Part shown: positions 1 through 9,884 of the stretch, one piece after another
Position numbering within the stretch: position 1 is the stretch's first letter
How the letters are laid out: each line of letters opens with the position of its first letter
DNA from: CAIWHR01 sp963713275
Lineage (GTDB): Bacteria > Pseudomonadota > Gammaproteobacteria > Burkholderiales > Casimicrobiaceae
Length of the DNA stretch: 64,000 bases
Direction: 5' to 3'
NCBI GenBank assembly: GCA_963713275.1
Contig: CAVQLG010000023.1
Location: forward strand, 1 to 64,000
Program-made: the position numbers and the translations under genes
The notes under the pieces: generated by a model
Told to the model about the DNA's origin: nothing
The model's database searches: none
The model's input: only the letters and a program-made list of their open reading frames with translations

Positions 1-710
1 CACAGCATCGTTATGGCTTGGCGCAACCGCAACCGGCACTGCGCGGTGCGGTACCAAGTTCCGTTATCGTGCCTCCCCGCCCGCTTTCGTCCGCGAGCGG
101 GAGCGCTCCCGTTGCCCATCGGGATCGACGCCGGTCGCTGCGCCAACACACCTGGTCCAACGCGCGTCGTTACTAGTGTAGTGTCCTTTAAATAACTTTA
201 CAGAGTTTTCGGCGACCAAGTCTACCCCGCCCAGAGGGGAAAAGAAGGTAGCTGTACTGTCACAATATTTATGGGACACTACACTAGCGGCCCACCGCCA
301 GTGACGACGCGCCGATCCCCTGCTCCGACGTGGAGTTGCGTGGCGCTGGCGCAGGTGACCTCTCCAAGTGATGGGCTCCCTGACCCATCGTCATCGCTGC
401 TGGGCCGTGCAATGCGGCCCGTCGTTTGCCCGCAACTTGCGGGCGTCAAGAAGCGCCGCAACGGCGTCCCCATGAGCCCTGGGTCAAGGGCTCGAATCGA
501 TGCGGCGACTCCCTACCGGGAGCGACATCGACGCCAAACACCGCGTGCCGCGGTGACGAGCAACACGGCGAGCGGCACGAAACGGGCGTGGTGTCCCAGC
601 GTCCCATGCGAATCTCGCCCTGCCCAGGCGCGGTGAGACGGACAGAAACACTGTCCAGACCTGAGCAGACACCGGCAGGGACGAAGCGAACTGCCCCTAC
701 CGAGAGGCCG
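1..710. other. non-coding region with mobile-element debris
   Basis: No convincing gene is visible. The stretch holds a 115-bp inverted-repeat element (173-287, listed separately), a palindromic CGGGAGCGCTCCCG near 97-110 and a nested hairpin at about 498-530 whose arms are CGATG/CATCG and CTCCC/GGGAG. The short open frames here have no recognisable motif and no good ribosome-binding sites. The region leads into an integrase fragment at 711 and probably represents decayed mobile DNA. Confidence 0.55.
173..287. repeat. MITE-like element with 14-bp terminal inverted repeats
   Basis: CTAGTGTAGTGTCC at 173-186 is matched exactly by its reverse complement at 274-287. The TA inside each end (174-175 and 285-286) could be a target duplication, which would leave a 109-bp element of the kind mobilised by IS630/mariner-type transposases. 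The interior is less GC-rich than its surroundings and has no coding capacity. No matching transposase is in the window, so the family assignment is inference. Confidence 0.6.
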
Positions 711-881
711 ATGCAAGCCTTGAACTACGAACTGAAGCAACGCTGCGCCCCCAATCGTGACGGCAGCTTTGCCACCCAAACCGACCGGGAGCGCAACCTC
801 ACGTTGATCGCCAACCAGCTGCGGGAAATGGGCTTCGTGAACATGCAGGCGCCGAGCCTGAAGCCCAGTAGGGGAGTTTGA
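711..881 (+). pseudogene. N-terminal fragment of an integrase-domain protein
   Basis: The frame from the ATG at 711 gives 56 residues beginning MQALNYELKQRC and containing NRDGSFATQTDRERNLTLIA and SLKPS. This is the N-terminal DNA-binding region of a family of tyrosine-recombinase-like integrase-domain proteins that I recognise from proteobacterial mobile regions. In intact members the SLKP motif leads into a core-binding domain and a catalytic domain; here a TGA at 879 ends the frame and nothing downstream resumes the protein before kdpE. It is a dead remnant that marks past integration next to the kdp operon. The family is recalled from memory, so only the N-terminal match is firm. Confidence 0.6.
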
Positions 882-1186
882 CCCGGCCACAGGTGGAGGA
901 GTTTTGGGGTGGCCATCGGGGACAGGGCCAACAGTTCAATACCGACCGATCCGGGCACATGTCGATGACAGGAAGGGGACAACAGTGAGCAAAGTGACGC
1001 GCGTTCAGTCACTTTCAAGCGTCTTTCGCGACGTTTGCTGAACGCAGCTTCAGACTGCGGGGCCGCGCTTGAGCAGATCAGCGGTCCCGGGAGTCTGTGG
1101 AGTCCGTTCCCGCTTGCGCCCTGCCGCGCACCCTGGAGATTCGTGCCAGATCGATATCCCTCGCTCATGACCTCTTAGCTTTGCCC
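882..1186. other. intergenic region downstream of kdpE
   Basis: About 300 bases between the integrase fragment and the end of kdpE. No gene is supported. The only clear structure is the 8-bp hairpin at 991-1015. Sequence directly after the integrase fragment may be further degraded integrase, but I cannot follow it in any frame. Confidence 0.5.
991..1015 (-). terminator. possible hairpin terminator beyond kdpE
   Basis: AAAGTGAC (991-998) and GTCACTTT (1008-1015) form a perfect 8-bp stem with a 9-base loop. On the minus strand it lies about 170 bases beyond the kdpE stop. There is no proper T-run after it, so it could be a weak terminator, an mRNA-stabilising hairpin or an operator. Confidence 0.3.
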
Positions 1187-1884
<698 letters not shown>

Positions 1885-1888
<4 letters not shown>

Positions 1889-4626
1889 GTCATCGACGCT
1901 TCGGCCGGCATCTCCGGCGGCTGGTCGTTAGTCGGTAAGGTCACGACAAACAGCGCGCCGCCGGCCGGGATCCGCTCGGCACGGATGTCACCGCCGTGGG
2001 CGTGGGCAATCGCGCGGCAGATCGCCAGACCGAGGCCGACGCCTCCGGCCACACCCTCGTCGCGGCCACGCTTGAACTTCTCGAACAAGTCGTTGGGATC
2101 GACGCCTAGCGGGAAACCGGGCCCGTCGTCGGCCACGAACAATTCGACGCTATCGGCTCTGCGGACCGCGCTGATGCTCAGATGCGTGCCGGGCCGCGTG
2201 TGCTTGCTCGCGTTGTCAAGCAGGTTGAAGAACAGCTGCTCCAGCAGGACCGGGTCGGCGTGGATCATCGACGGCGCATCGGCCAGATGCGTGCTTACCG
2301 TGTAGCCCGCGAGCGGCCCTGCAAGTCGACGCAACGCTGACCCGATCACTTCCTCAATCGGAATCCATTCCAGTCGCGCCGTCTGGCGCCCGGACTCCAG
2401 CCGGGTCATGTCAAGCACATTGGCGATCAGCTGGGTCATCTGCGCGGCCTCATCGACAATCGACTGAGTCAACTCCTGCCGCGTTGCCGCGTCGAGGTGA
2501 GAATGCGGGTCGGCCAAGCTGCTGGCGGCGCCGCCGATCACTGCAAGCGGTGTGCGCATGTCGTGCGAGATCGCGGCCAGCAGGCTGTTGCGCACCGACT
2601 CGGCTTCCGCCTGCACGCGTGCCGCCTGGGCCTGCTCCGACAGCGCGCTGCGCTCGAGCGCGAGCGCCAGTTGCGAGGCGAAGGTGTTCAGCAGGTGTGA
2701 CTGTTCGGGCAGCAGGATGCGGCGCGGATTGACCGGCAGCAGCGCAAGCACGCCGAACACGACCTCGGCGCCGCTGCGCGTGCCGACCAGCGGCAGATAG
2801 CGGGCACCAGCCCCGGGTAGGGTGTCGGTGCCGAGCCCGGCCGGCTTGCCGTGGTCCTGCACCCACTGCGCGACCGACAGGTCGACGTCGCGCAGCGAGG
2901 AGGGCTCCGGCGTGCCGGTCGGCATGCGGATGCGGCCGCGCTCGTCGGGCAGCAGCACCACGACCTGCGCCTCGAACACCTCGCCGACGTGGCGCACCGC
3001 CACGCGCGCGACGTTGTCGGCGCCGCGTGTCGACGCCAGTTCGCGGGTCATCGCATACAGCAACGCCGTGCGGCGCTCGCGGTGGCCGGCCACCCGCGCC
3101 TGCAACCGCACGCCTGCCATCAGCTGGCCGATCAGCAGGCCGACCGACATCAGCACCGCGAAAGTGATCAGATACTGGCCATCGGCGACATTGAAGGAGT
3201 GGCGCGGCTCGACGAAGAAGAAGTTGAACGCCAGCACCGACAGCAGCGAGGCCGCCACCGACGGTCCGCGGCCGAAGCGCCAAGCCACGATCACGATGCC
3301 CGCCAGATACAGCAGGGCGGTGTTGGTGTCACTCAACAGCGGGTCAGTCAATATGCCGAGCCCCGTCAGCATGGCCACGATCGCGGCGGTGGCCGCATAG
3401 CGCGGCCAGCGGCGCTTGCCTGACGGCGCGGGCATCAGGAACGCGCGGCTGCGCGCCAGCAGCGGGCTGCGCGCGAGGCGCTGCGCCTCGGTGGTCTTGA
3501 TCACCGTGACGTCGATGCCGCGCGCCCGTGCAAGCACGTGGTCGACCGTCGAATACCGGAGCAGGCGCCGCCAGCCGCCGAGGCTCGGCTCGCCGAGCAG
3601 GATGCGCGAGGCGTTGCGCGTGCGCGCATAGCCGACCAGTTCGTCGCCCGCGGAGGCACCGCCCAGCGTGACCGCTTCGGCGCCGAGCGATTCGGCCAGC
3701 CGCAGCCACCCGACGCGCCGGTTGCGCTCGACATCCGGCAGGCGGATGAGGTCGGGCGTCTCAACGTAGACGACGATCCACGGCGCCCGCAACGCGGTGG
3801 CCAGCCGCTTGCCAGCGCGCACCAGCGACTCGCCGTCGCTGCGCGGACCGAGGCCGACGATGATCCGCTCGGTTGCCAGCCACGGCTGCGCCATCGGTTC
3901 GGCGCCGCGCCAGCGCTCCATCGCGGCGTCCACCCGCTCGGCGGTCTTGCGCAGCGCCAGCTCGCGCAGCGCAATCAGGTTGCCCTTGCGGAAGAAGTTC
4001 GCGATCGCGATGCGCGCCTGCTGCGGCACGTAGACTTTGCCCTCGCGCAGGCGCTGCAGCAGGTCGTCCGGCGACAGGTCGGCCAGTTCGACCTCGTCGG
4101 CCGACTCGAACACGGTGTCGGGCACGGTTTCCTGCTGGCGCGCACCGGTGAGGCCGGCGATCACGTCGTTCAGGCTTTCCAGGTGCTGGACGTTGAGCGT
4201 GGTGTAGACGTCGATGCCGGCGTCGCGCAGCTCCTCGATATCCTGCCAGCGCTTGGCGTGGCGGCTGCCCAGCGCGTTGGTGTGCGCCAGTTCGTCGACG
4301 AGGATCAGCGTCGGCTTGCGCGCCAGCGCGGCGTCGAGGTCGAACTCATGTGCGGTGGCGCCGACGCCGCCGACCCTGCGGAACGGGATCGTCTCGAGGC
4401 CGTCGAGCAGGCGCTCGGTGTCGCGCCGGCCGTGCGGCTCGACGTAGCCGGCCACCACGTCCACGTTCTCCGCCTTGCGGCGCTGCGCCGCCTCCAGCAT
4501 CGCGTAGGTCTTGCCGACGCCAGCCGTGGCGCCGAAGAAGATCTTCAGCTTGCCGCGGCGGGCACGCTGCTCTTCGGCCTGGACCAGCCGCAGCAGCGCA
4601 TCGGGGTCGGCACGGCGTTCGTTCAT
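1885..4626 (-). CDS. kdpD: KdpD osmosensitive K+ channel histidine kinase
   Basis: Membrane sensor kinase of 913 residues that monitors K+ limitation and controls KdpE phosphorylation. The N-terminal KdpD domain carries the Walker A motif GATAGVGKT (residues 32-40). A universal-stress-protein-like domain follows (TERIIVGLGPR), then four transmembrane segments in the middle, a GAF-like region, the HisKA box SHDMRTPL with the phosphorylated histidine, and a HATPase domain with N and G boxes (FNLLDNASKH, DDGPGFPL, GVGLGLAICRAI). The length is normal for the family. It starts 10 bases after the kdpC coding sequence ends and overlaps kdpE. Nothing appears damaged. Confidence 0.97.
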
Positions 4627-4635
4627 GCGGCGAGG

Positions 4636-5214
4636 CTAGCGCACCGCCCCAGCATCCAGTGCGAGGTTCAGCCGCAGCACGTGGACGCGCGGTTCGCCGA
4701 GCACGCCGAAGTCGCGGCCCTCGGTGTGCTGCGCGACGAGCGCACGCACCGCGGCCGGGTCGAGACCGCGGAGGCGCGCCACGCGCGCGACCTGGTACTC
4801 GGCCGCGGCAGGCGAGATGTGCGGATCGAGCCCGCTGCCCGAGGCCGTGACGAGATCGACCGGCACCGGCGCGGCGTTGTCGGGATCGACCGCCCGCAGC
4901 GCCTCGACGCGCGCCTTCACCGCGTCGAGCAGCGCCGGGTTGGTCGGGCCGTGGTTGGAGCCGCTGGAGGCAAGCCCGTTGTACGGCTGCGGCCCGGTGG
5001 CCGACGGCCGACCCCAGAAGTACTTCGGGTCCGAGAAGGGCTGGCCGATCAGTGCCGAGCCGAGCGGCCTGCCGTCCTCCACTATCAGGCTGCCGTTGGC
5101 CTGCGCGGGGAAGGTGAGCTGCGCGATGCCGGTGATCGCGAGCGGGTACAGCAGGCCGGTGATGAGCGTGAGCAGCAGCAGACCGACCAGGGCTGCGCGA
5201 AAGTCCTTGAGCAT
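4636..5214 (-). CDS. kdpC: KdpC subunit of the K+-transporting ATPase
   Basis: Small single-span subunit (192 residues) that works with KdpA and KdpB in ATP-driven K+ import and is thought to raise the affinity of the complex. An N-terminal membrane helix (about 7-30, LVGLLLLTLITGLLYPLAIT) is followed by the typical periplasmic part with FSDPKYFWGRPSAT and SGSGLDPHISPAAA, both hallmarks of KdpC. A good Shine-Dalgarno (TAGGAG) precedes the ATG at 5214. It lies between kdpB and kdpD with short gaps, in the usual order. Length and motifs fit an intact protein. Confidence 0.97.
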   Translation of the reverse strand: MLKDFRAALVGLLLLTLITGLLYPLAITGIAQLTFPAQANGSLIVEDGRPLGSALIGQPFSDPKYFWGRPSATGPQPYNGLASSGSNHGPTNPALLDAVKARVEALRAVDPDNAAPVPVDLVTASGSGLDPHISPAAAEYQVARVARLRGLDPAAVRALVAQHTEGRDFGVLGEPRVHVLRLNLALDAGAVR

Positions 5215-5223
5215 ATGTCTCTC

Positions 5224-7266
5224 CTAGGCCAGGCCGAGGCCGGCCAGCACGAGGTCGATCGCCTTGATCCCGATGAACGGCACGATGAGGCCGCCGAGGC
5301 CGTAGATGAGCAGGTTCCGGCGCAGCAGCATCTCGGCCGTCTCGGCCCGGCTGACCACGCCCTTGAGCGCGATCGGGATCAGCGCGACGATGACCAGGGC
5401 GTTGAAGATCACGGCCGACAGGATGGCCGAGGCCGGCGTCGCCAGCCCCATCACGTTCAGCGTGCTCAGTTGCGGGTAGGTGACGGCGAACGCGGCCGGG
5501 ATGATCGCGAAATACTTGGCGACGTCATTGGCGATCGAGAACGTCGTCAGCGCGCCGCGCGTGACCAGCATCTGCTTGCCGATCTCGACCACCTCGATCA
5601 GCTTGGTCGGGTTAGAGTCGAGGTCGACCATGTTGCCGGCCTCCTTCGCCGCCTGCGTGCCGGTGTTCATCGCCACCGCCACGTCGGCCTGGGCCAGCGC
5701 CGGCGCATCGTTGGTGCCGTCGCCGCACATCGCCACCATCCGGCCCTGCGCCTGGTAGTCGCGGATCAGCTTGAGCTTGGCCTCCGGCGTGGCCTCGGCG
5801 AGGTAGTCGTCGACGCCGGCCTCGGCGGCGATCGCGGCCGCGGTGAGCCGGTTGTCGCCGGTGATCATCACCGTCTTGATGCCCATCCGGCGCAACTCGG
5901 CGAAGCGCTCCTTGATGCCGCCCTTGACGATGTCGCGCAGTTCGACCACGCCGAGCGTCTTGCTTCCCTCTGCCACCACCAGCGGCGTAGCGCCCTGCTT
6001 GGAGATGTTGTCGACGACGTCGCGCACGTGGCGTTCGGTGGTCTTGCCGTGTTGCCTGAGCCAGGTCTCGATCGCGTCGGGCGCGCCCTTGCGGATCTGC
6101 CGTCCGCCGAAGTCTACGCCGCTCATCCGCGTTTGCGCGGAGAAGGGTACGAAGGTCGCGTTCAGTTCGTGCAGTTCGCGGCCGCGAATGCCGAAGCCCT
6201 TGGCCAGCACGACGATCGAGCGACCTTCCGGCGTTTCGTCGGCCAGCGAGGCGAGCTGGGCGGCATCGGCGAGATCGCGCTCGCTCACGCCCGGCGCCGG
6301 CCAAAACTTCGCCGCCTGCCGGTTGCCGAGCGTGATCGTGCCGGTCTTGTCCAGAAGCAGCACGTCGACGTCGCCGGCCGCCTCGATCGCTCGGCCCGAG
6401 GTCGCCACCACGTTGGCCTGGATCATCCGGTCCATGCCGGCGATGCCGATCGCGGAGAGCAGGCCGCCGATCGTGGTCGGGATCAGGCACACGAGCAGGG
6501 CCACGAGCACGGTGATGCTGACCACCGCGCCGGACTGGTTCGCCTCAACCGCGTAGACCGAGAACGGATACAGCGTGACCACCGCCACCAGGAACACCAG
6601 CGTCAGCGCCGACAGCAGGATCGACAGCGCGATCTCGTTCGGTGTCTTCTTCCGCTTGGCGCCCTCGACCATCGCGATCATGCGGTCGAGGAAGGCCTCG
6701 CCCGGGTTCGCGCTGATGCGGATCACCAGCCAGTCCGACAGCACGCGCGTGCCACCGGTCACCGAGGAGCGGTCGCCGCCGGCGGCACGCACCACCGGCG
6801 CGGATTCGCCGGTGATCGCGCTCTCGTTGACCGAGGCCACGCCGTCGATCACCTCGCCGTCGCCGGGGATGAACTGGCCGGCCTCGACCAGCACCACGTC
6901 GCCGACGCGCAACTCGCTCGACCGCACGGTCGTGCGGCGCGACTCGCGGCGCGTGCCCTCGAGCTTGACCGCCGGCAGTTCCTGCTTGGTGCTGCGCAGG
7001 CTCGCCGCCTGCGCCTTGCCGCGGCCTTCGGCCACCGCCTCCGCGAAATTCGCGAATAGCACAGTGAACCACAGCCACACCGAGATCGCGGCGTCGAAGC
7101 CGCTACCTTCGGCGATGGCCAGAAGCGCGGTCAGCAGCGCGCCGATCCAGACGATCAGCATCACCGGGTTCTTCCACTGCGCCAGCGGTGACAGCCGCCT
7201 GAGTGCCTCGACCGCCGCCTGCGCCAGCAGTGTGCGCTCGAAACCCGGGGTGACGTGTCGCGTCAT
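5224..7266 (-). CDS. kdpB: KdpB ATP-hydrolysing subunit of the K+-transporting ATPase
   Basis: P-type ATPase subunit (680 residues) that powers K+ uptake through KdpA. It has the phosphorylation motif DKTGTITLGN, the TGES loop (AITGESAPVV), the nucleotide-binding KGAPDAI and the hinge motif MCGDGTNDAPALAQADV. Several transmembrane helices frame these domains. The start was chosen at 7266 (MTRHVTPGFERTLL): it overlaps the kdpA stop in an ATGA and gives the normal family length. Longer in-frame extensions run into kdpA and lack KdpB-like sequence. Intact. Confidence 0.97.
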   Translation of the reverse strand: MTRHVTPGFERTLLAQAAVEALRRLSPLAQWKNPVMLIVWIGALLTALLAIAEGSGFDAAISVWLWFTVLFANFAEAVAEGRGKAQAASLRSTKQELPAVKLEGTRRESRRTTVRSSELRVGDVVLVEAGQFIPGDGEVIDGVASVNESAITGESAPVVRAAGGDRSSVTGGTRVLSDWLVIRISANPGEAFLDRMIAMVEGAKRKKTPNEIALSILLSALTLVFLVAVVTLYPFSVYAVEANQSGAVVSITVLVALLVCLIPTTIGGLLSAIGIAGMDRMIQANVVATSGRAIEAAGDVDVLLLDKTGTITLGNRQAAKFWPAPGVSERDLADAAQLASLADETPEGRSIVVLAKGFGIRGRELHELNATFVPFSAQTRMSGVDFGGRQIRKGAPDAIETWLRQHGKTTERHVRDVVDNISKQGATPLVVAEGSKTLGVVELRDIVKGGIKERFAELRRMGIKTVMITGDNRLTAAAIAAEAGVDDYLAEATPEAKLKLIRDYQAQGRMVAMCGDGTNDAPALAQADVAVAMNTGTQAAKEAGNMVDLDSNPTKLIEVVEIGKQMLVTRGALTTFSIANDVAKYFAIIPAAFAVTYPQLSTLNVMGLATPASAILSAVIFNALVIVALIPIALKGVVSRAETAEMLLRRNLLIYGLGGLIVPFIGIKAIDLVLAGLGLA

Positions 7267-9023
7267 TTGCCCGCTCCGATCATGATCAGGTGCTCGACCA
7301 CGGGTCCGACCGCCAGCGCCGGCACGAAGGTCAGCGCGCCGACCAGCAGCACCGTGCCCATCAGCAGGCCGACGAACAGCGGCGTGTGCGTGGGCAGCGT
7401 TCCGGCCGACGGCGGCACGAACTTCTTGGCCGCCAGCGAGCCGGCGATCGCCAGCACCGGCACGATCAGCCAGAAGCGCGCGAGCCACATGGCAATGCCC
7501 AGCGCCGTGTTGTAGAAGGGCGTGTTGGCCGACAGGCCGGCGAAGGCGCTGCCGTTGTTGTTGCCGGCCGAGCTGAAGGCGTACAGCACCTGCGAGAAGC
7601 CGTGCGCGCCGGGGTTCGACATGCTCGAGGTGCCGGGCTCGATCACCACCGCCAGAGCGCTACCGATCAGCACGACGAACGGCGGGATCAGGATCACGAG
7701 CGAGGCCATCTTCATCTCGTAGGCCTCGATCTTCTTGCCGAGGTACTCGGGCGTGCGGCCGACCATCAGCCCGGCGATGAATACGGCGATGATCGCGAAC
7801 ACCAGCATGCCGTACAGGCCGGAGCCGACACCGCCGAAGATCACCTCGCCGAGCTGCATCAGCCACATCGGCACCAGCCCGCCGAGCGGCGTGTAGGAGT
7901 CGTGCATCGAGTTGACCGAGCCGTTGCTGGCGGCGGTGGTCGCGGCGGCCCACAACGCCGACGTGGCGACTCCGAAACGCGTCTCCTTACCTTCCATGTT
8001 GCCGGGCGCGGCATCGACGCCGAGCGCGGCGAGTTGCGGATTGCCGCTTTCCTCGGCGGCGACGACGCCGAAAGCCAGCACGAGGAAGATCGCACTCATT
8101 GCCGCATACACGGCCCAGCCCTGGCGCGGGTCGTTGACCAGGCGGCCGAAGCTGAAGCACAGCGCGGCCGGGATCAGAAGGATCGACAGCACCTGCAGGA
8201 AGTTCGACAGCGGCGTCGGGTTCTCGTACGGATGCGCCGAGTTGACGTTGAAGAAGCCGCCACCGTTGGTGCCGAGCTGCTTGATCGCCACCTGCGAGGC
8301 GGCCGGACCCTGCGGCAGCTGCTGCGTGGTCAATGTTTCCCGCTTCTCGGGTTCGTTGTCCTTGGCCGGCGTGACCACCTCGGTCGCCTGCACCAGCGGC
8401 ACCTCGACGGCAGGCTGCAGGTTCTGCACCACGCCCTGCGACACCAGCGCCAGCGCGAGCACGACCGAAAGCGGCAGCAGCACGTACAGCGTGCCGCGCA
8501 CGAGGTCCACCCAGAAGTTGCCGACGGTGGCGGCCTGCTTGCGCACCAGCCCGCGGATAAAGGCGGCCAGCACGGCGATACCGGTGGCGGCCGACACGAA
8601 GTTCTGCACCGTCAGCGCCAGCATCTGGGTCAGGTAGCTCATCGTCGACTCGCCGCCGTAGCCCTGCCAGTTGGTGTTGGTCACGAAGCTGATCGCGGTG
8701 TTGAACGACGAGTCCGGCGACACTGCGCCGAGCGCCTGCGGATTCAGCGGCAGCAGCCCCTGCAGGCGTTGCAGGCCATAAGCGACCAGCAGCCCGACTG
8801 CACTGAACAGCAGCACCGCGACCGCATAGCGCCGCCAGTCCATCTCGTCGTCGGGATGCGTGCCGCACAGCCGGTACAGCAGGCGCTCGACCGGCAACAG
8901 TGCCGGCGACAGGAAGGTCCGTTCGCCGGCCAGCACGCGAGCGATGAAGGCGCCCAGCGGCACCGCCGCAGCGGTCAGCACGGCAAAGTAGAGGACGATC
9001 TGCAGCAGACCCATCCCGCTCAT
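7263..9023 (-). CDS. kdpA: KdpA K+-channel-like subunit of the K+-transporting ATPase
   Basis: Membrane subunit (586 residues) forming the selective K+ pathway of the KdpFABC complex. Four pore-loop repeats can be read: TNTNWQGYGGE, GTNGGGFFNVNSAHP, TAASNGSVNSMHDS and SSAGNNNGSAFAG, each with the glycine-centred filter. About ten hydrophobic helices surround them. It is slightly longer than the E. coli protein because of a charged insertion before the second filter (TEVVTPAKDNEPEKRET). The start overlaps the kdpF stop in ATGA and the end overlaps the kdpB start, giving tight coupling along the operon. Confidence 0.97.
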   Translation of the reverse strand: MSGMGLLQIVLYFAVLTAAAVPLGAFIARVLAGERTFLSPALLPVERLLYRLCGTHPDDEMDWRRYAVAVLLFSAVGLLVAYGLQRLQGLLPLNPQALGAVSPDSSFNTAISFVTNTNWQGYGGESTMSYLTQMLALTVQNFVSAATGIAVLAAFIRGLVRKQAATVGNFWVDLVRGTLYVLLPLSVVLALALVSQGVVQNLQPAVEVPLVQATEVVTPAKDNEPEKRETLTTQQLPQGPAASQVAIKQLGTNGGGFFNVNSAHPYENPTPLSNFLQVLSILLIPAALCFSFGRLVNDPRQGWAVYAAMSAIFLVLAFGVVAAEESGNPQLAALGVDAAPGNMEGKETRFGVATSALWAAATTAASNGSVNSMHDSYTPLGGLVPMWLMQLGEVIFGGVGSGLYGMLVFAIIAVFIAGLMVGRTPEYLGKKIEAYEMKMASLVILIPPFVVLIGSALAVVIEPGTSSMSNPGAHGFSQVLYAFSSAGNNNGSAFAGLSANTPFYNTALGIAMWLARFWLIVPVLAIAGSLAAKKFVPPSAGTLPTHTPLFVGLLMGTVLLVGALTFVPALAVGPVVEHLIMIGAGK

Positions 9024-9112
9024 GAGAAGTCCTCCGCCTTCAACAGCGCATAGACGACATACCCGAAGATCAGCAGTGCGAGCGCAAGGCTGATCCAGAG
9101 CCAGACGCTCAT
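9020..9112 (-). CDS. kdpF: KdpF stabilising peptide
   Basis: A 30-residue single-span peptide starting MSVWLWISLALALLIFGYVV and ending LLKAEDFS, the typical KdpF ending. KdpF is a lipid-like stabiliser of the KdpABC complex in the inner membrane. The ATG at 9112 lies in an ATGA overlap with the preceding 34-codon ORF, and its own TGA overlaps the kdpA start. The longer in-frame extension upstream (to 9244) has no hydrophobic or conserved character and is rejected. Very small, but motif and position make it secure. Confidence 0.93.
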   Translation of the reverse strand: MSVWLWISLALALLIFGYVVYALLKAEDFS

Positions 9113-9213
9113 GGCCGCTCCCGGCGCACCTGCTGGAGCCTTGCGCAAAGGTGAATCAGAAGCGCGGTAGCGCCGACCATCGCCGTAGCGAGGGCAGCGA
9201 AAAGCAGATCCAT
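9109..9213 (-). CDS. 34-residue membrane microprotein heading the kdp operon
   Basis: A small ORF with a strong Shine-Dalgarno (TAGGAG, seven bases before the ATG at 9213) encodes MDLLFAALATAMVG followed by ATALLIHLCARLQQVRRERP. It has one predicted transmembrane helix (about 4-26) and a basic C-terminal tail, so the N-terminus is probably outside. Its TGA overlaps the kdpF ATG, the same ATGA arrangement seen at kdpF/kdpA and kdpA/kdpB. That makes it the first gene of the operon and suggests it is translated. I do not recognise a named family. A second accessory peptide of the Kdp complex, or a leader that couples translation into kdpF, are the simplest ideas; both are inference. Confidence 0.65.
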   Translation of the reverse strand: MDLLFAALATAMVGATALLIHLCARLQQVRRERP

Positions 9214-9257
9214 ATTTGGCTCCTACCGAATGCGATAGATGCACAGTAGGGGCTTGC

Positions 9258-9279
9258 GCATAAAAACCGTGTAAAGAAA
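9258..9279 (-). promoter_or_regulatory. candidate KdpE operator
   Basis: On the minus strand, TTTACAC and TTTTTATG stand side by side about 45-65 bases before the first start codon of the operon. This resembles the T-rich direct repeat bound by KdpE before E. coli kdpF. It is the only AT-rich island in the leader. The core promoter itself cannot be placed with confidence. Confidence 0.4.
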
Positions 9280-9884
9280 CGCTTTCGGAATCGGCTCGTA
9301 CCGCAAATCACGGGAGTGAATAGGCGGCCGATCGCCTCTGCCACTTACCTGGTTCGGGCGCAGGCGCGGTTGGCAAGGCGGCACCGTTCCGCGAGCCGGC
9401 TGCGAGTTGCCTGCGGCTGATGGCGACCGACTGCTAGCTGCCCAGGAATCGTCGGCCGCGCATCGTTTGCGCCAGCGTCCGCTCTTGTCTGCTTCGGTGC
9501 GTCCGGTTTCAGAAGACGACGGCGTCCGGTCTGGGTCGGAAGTAGCAGGTGCCGGCTGACCGCTTCCAGGCAACGGAAACTCACTGACCGCTTTCCGGCG
9601 ATGAATCCGAAGAGAGGCCGGTCGCTTCACGACCCATGCCTGCCTGATGCCTTCTGCATGCCCTGTGGCCGGTTACCGCACTTTGCGAATCCTCGGATCC
9701 GCGCCATACGCCGGGCATGAGCGAGCGGACTACGGTCCTGTAGCTCGGCCTTTGCTGCAGCCCCTGTTTCGAGCGCGAGTGTCCGTTCGGCAACCGAAAG
9801 TGTCTGATAGACTTGGACCGCCGTCGCGTGCTCGCGGCTCGACTACTGACACCCTAACAGTGCCTCCGAAGACCAGTTCCGAAT
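9280..9884. repeat. intergenic region with degenerate GACCG-type repeats
   Basis: About 600 bases between the kdp leader and the FkbM gene. No gene is supported. Several short related units occur: CGACCGACTGCTAGCTGCC near 9430, TGACCGCTTCCAGGCAACGG near 9560, TGACCGCTTTCCGGCGATG near 9585, GGCCGGTCGCTTCACGACCC near 9618 and GTGTCCGTTCGGCAACCGAA near 9780. They share a GACCGCT core with a CGG or CCG partner. The same family recurs on the other side of the FkbM gene. Confidence 0.45.

Noticed and set aside
3538..7059. 1173-codon plus-strand open frame opposite kdpD-kdpB
   Set aside because: Low-complexity Arg/Ala/Gln/His protein mirroring the codon bias of the kdp genes; no domain and no ribosome-binding site.
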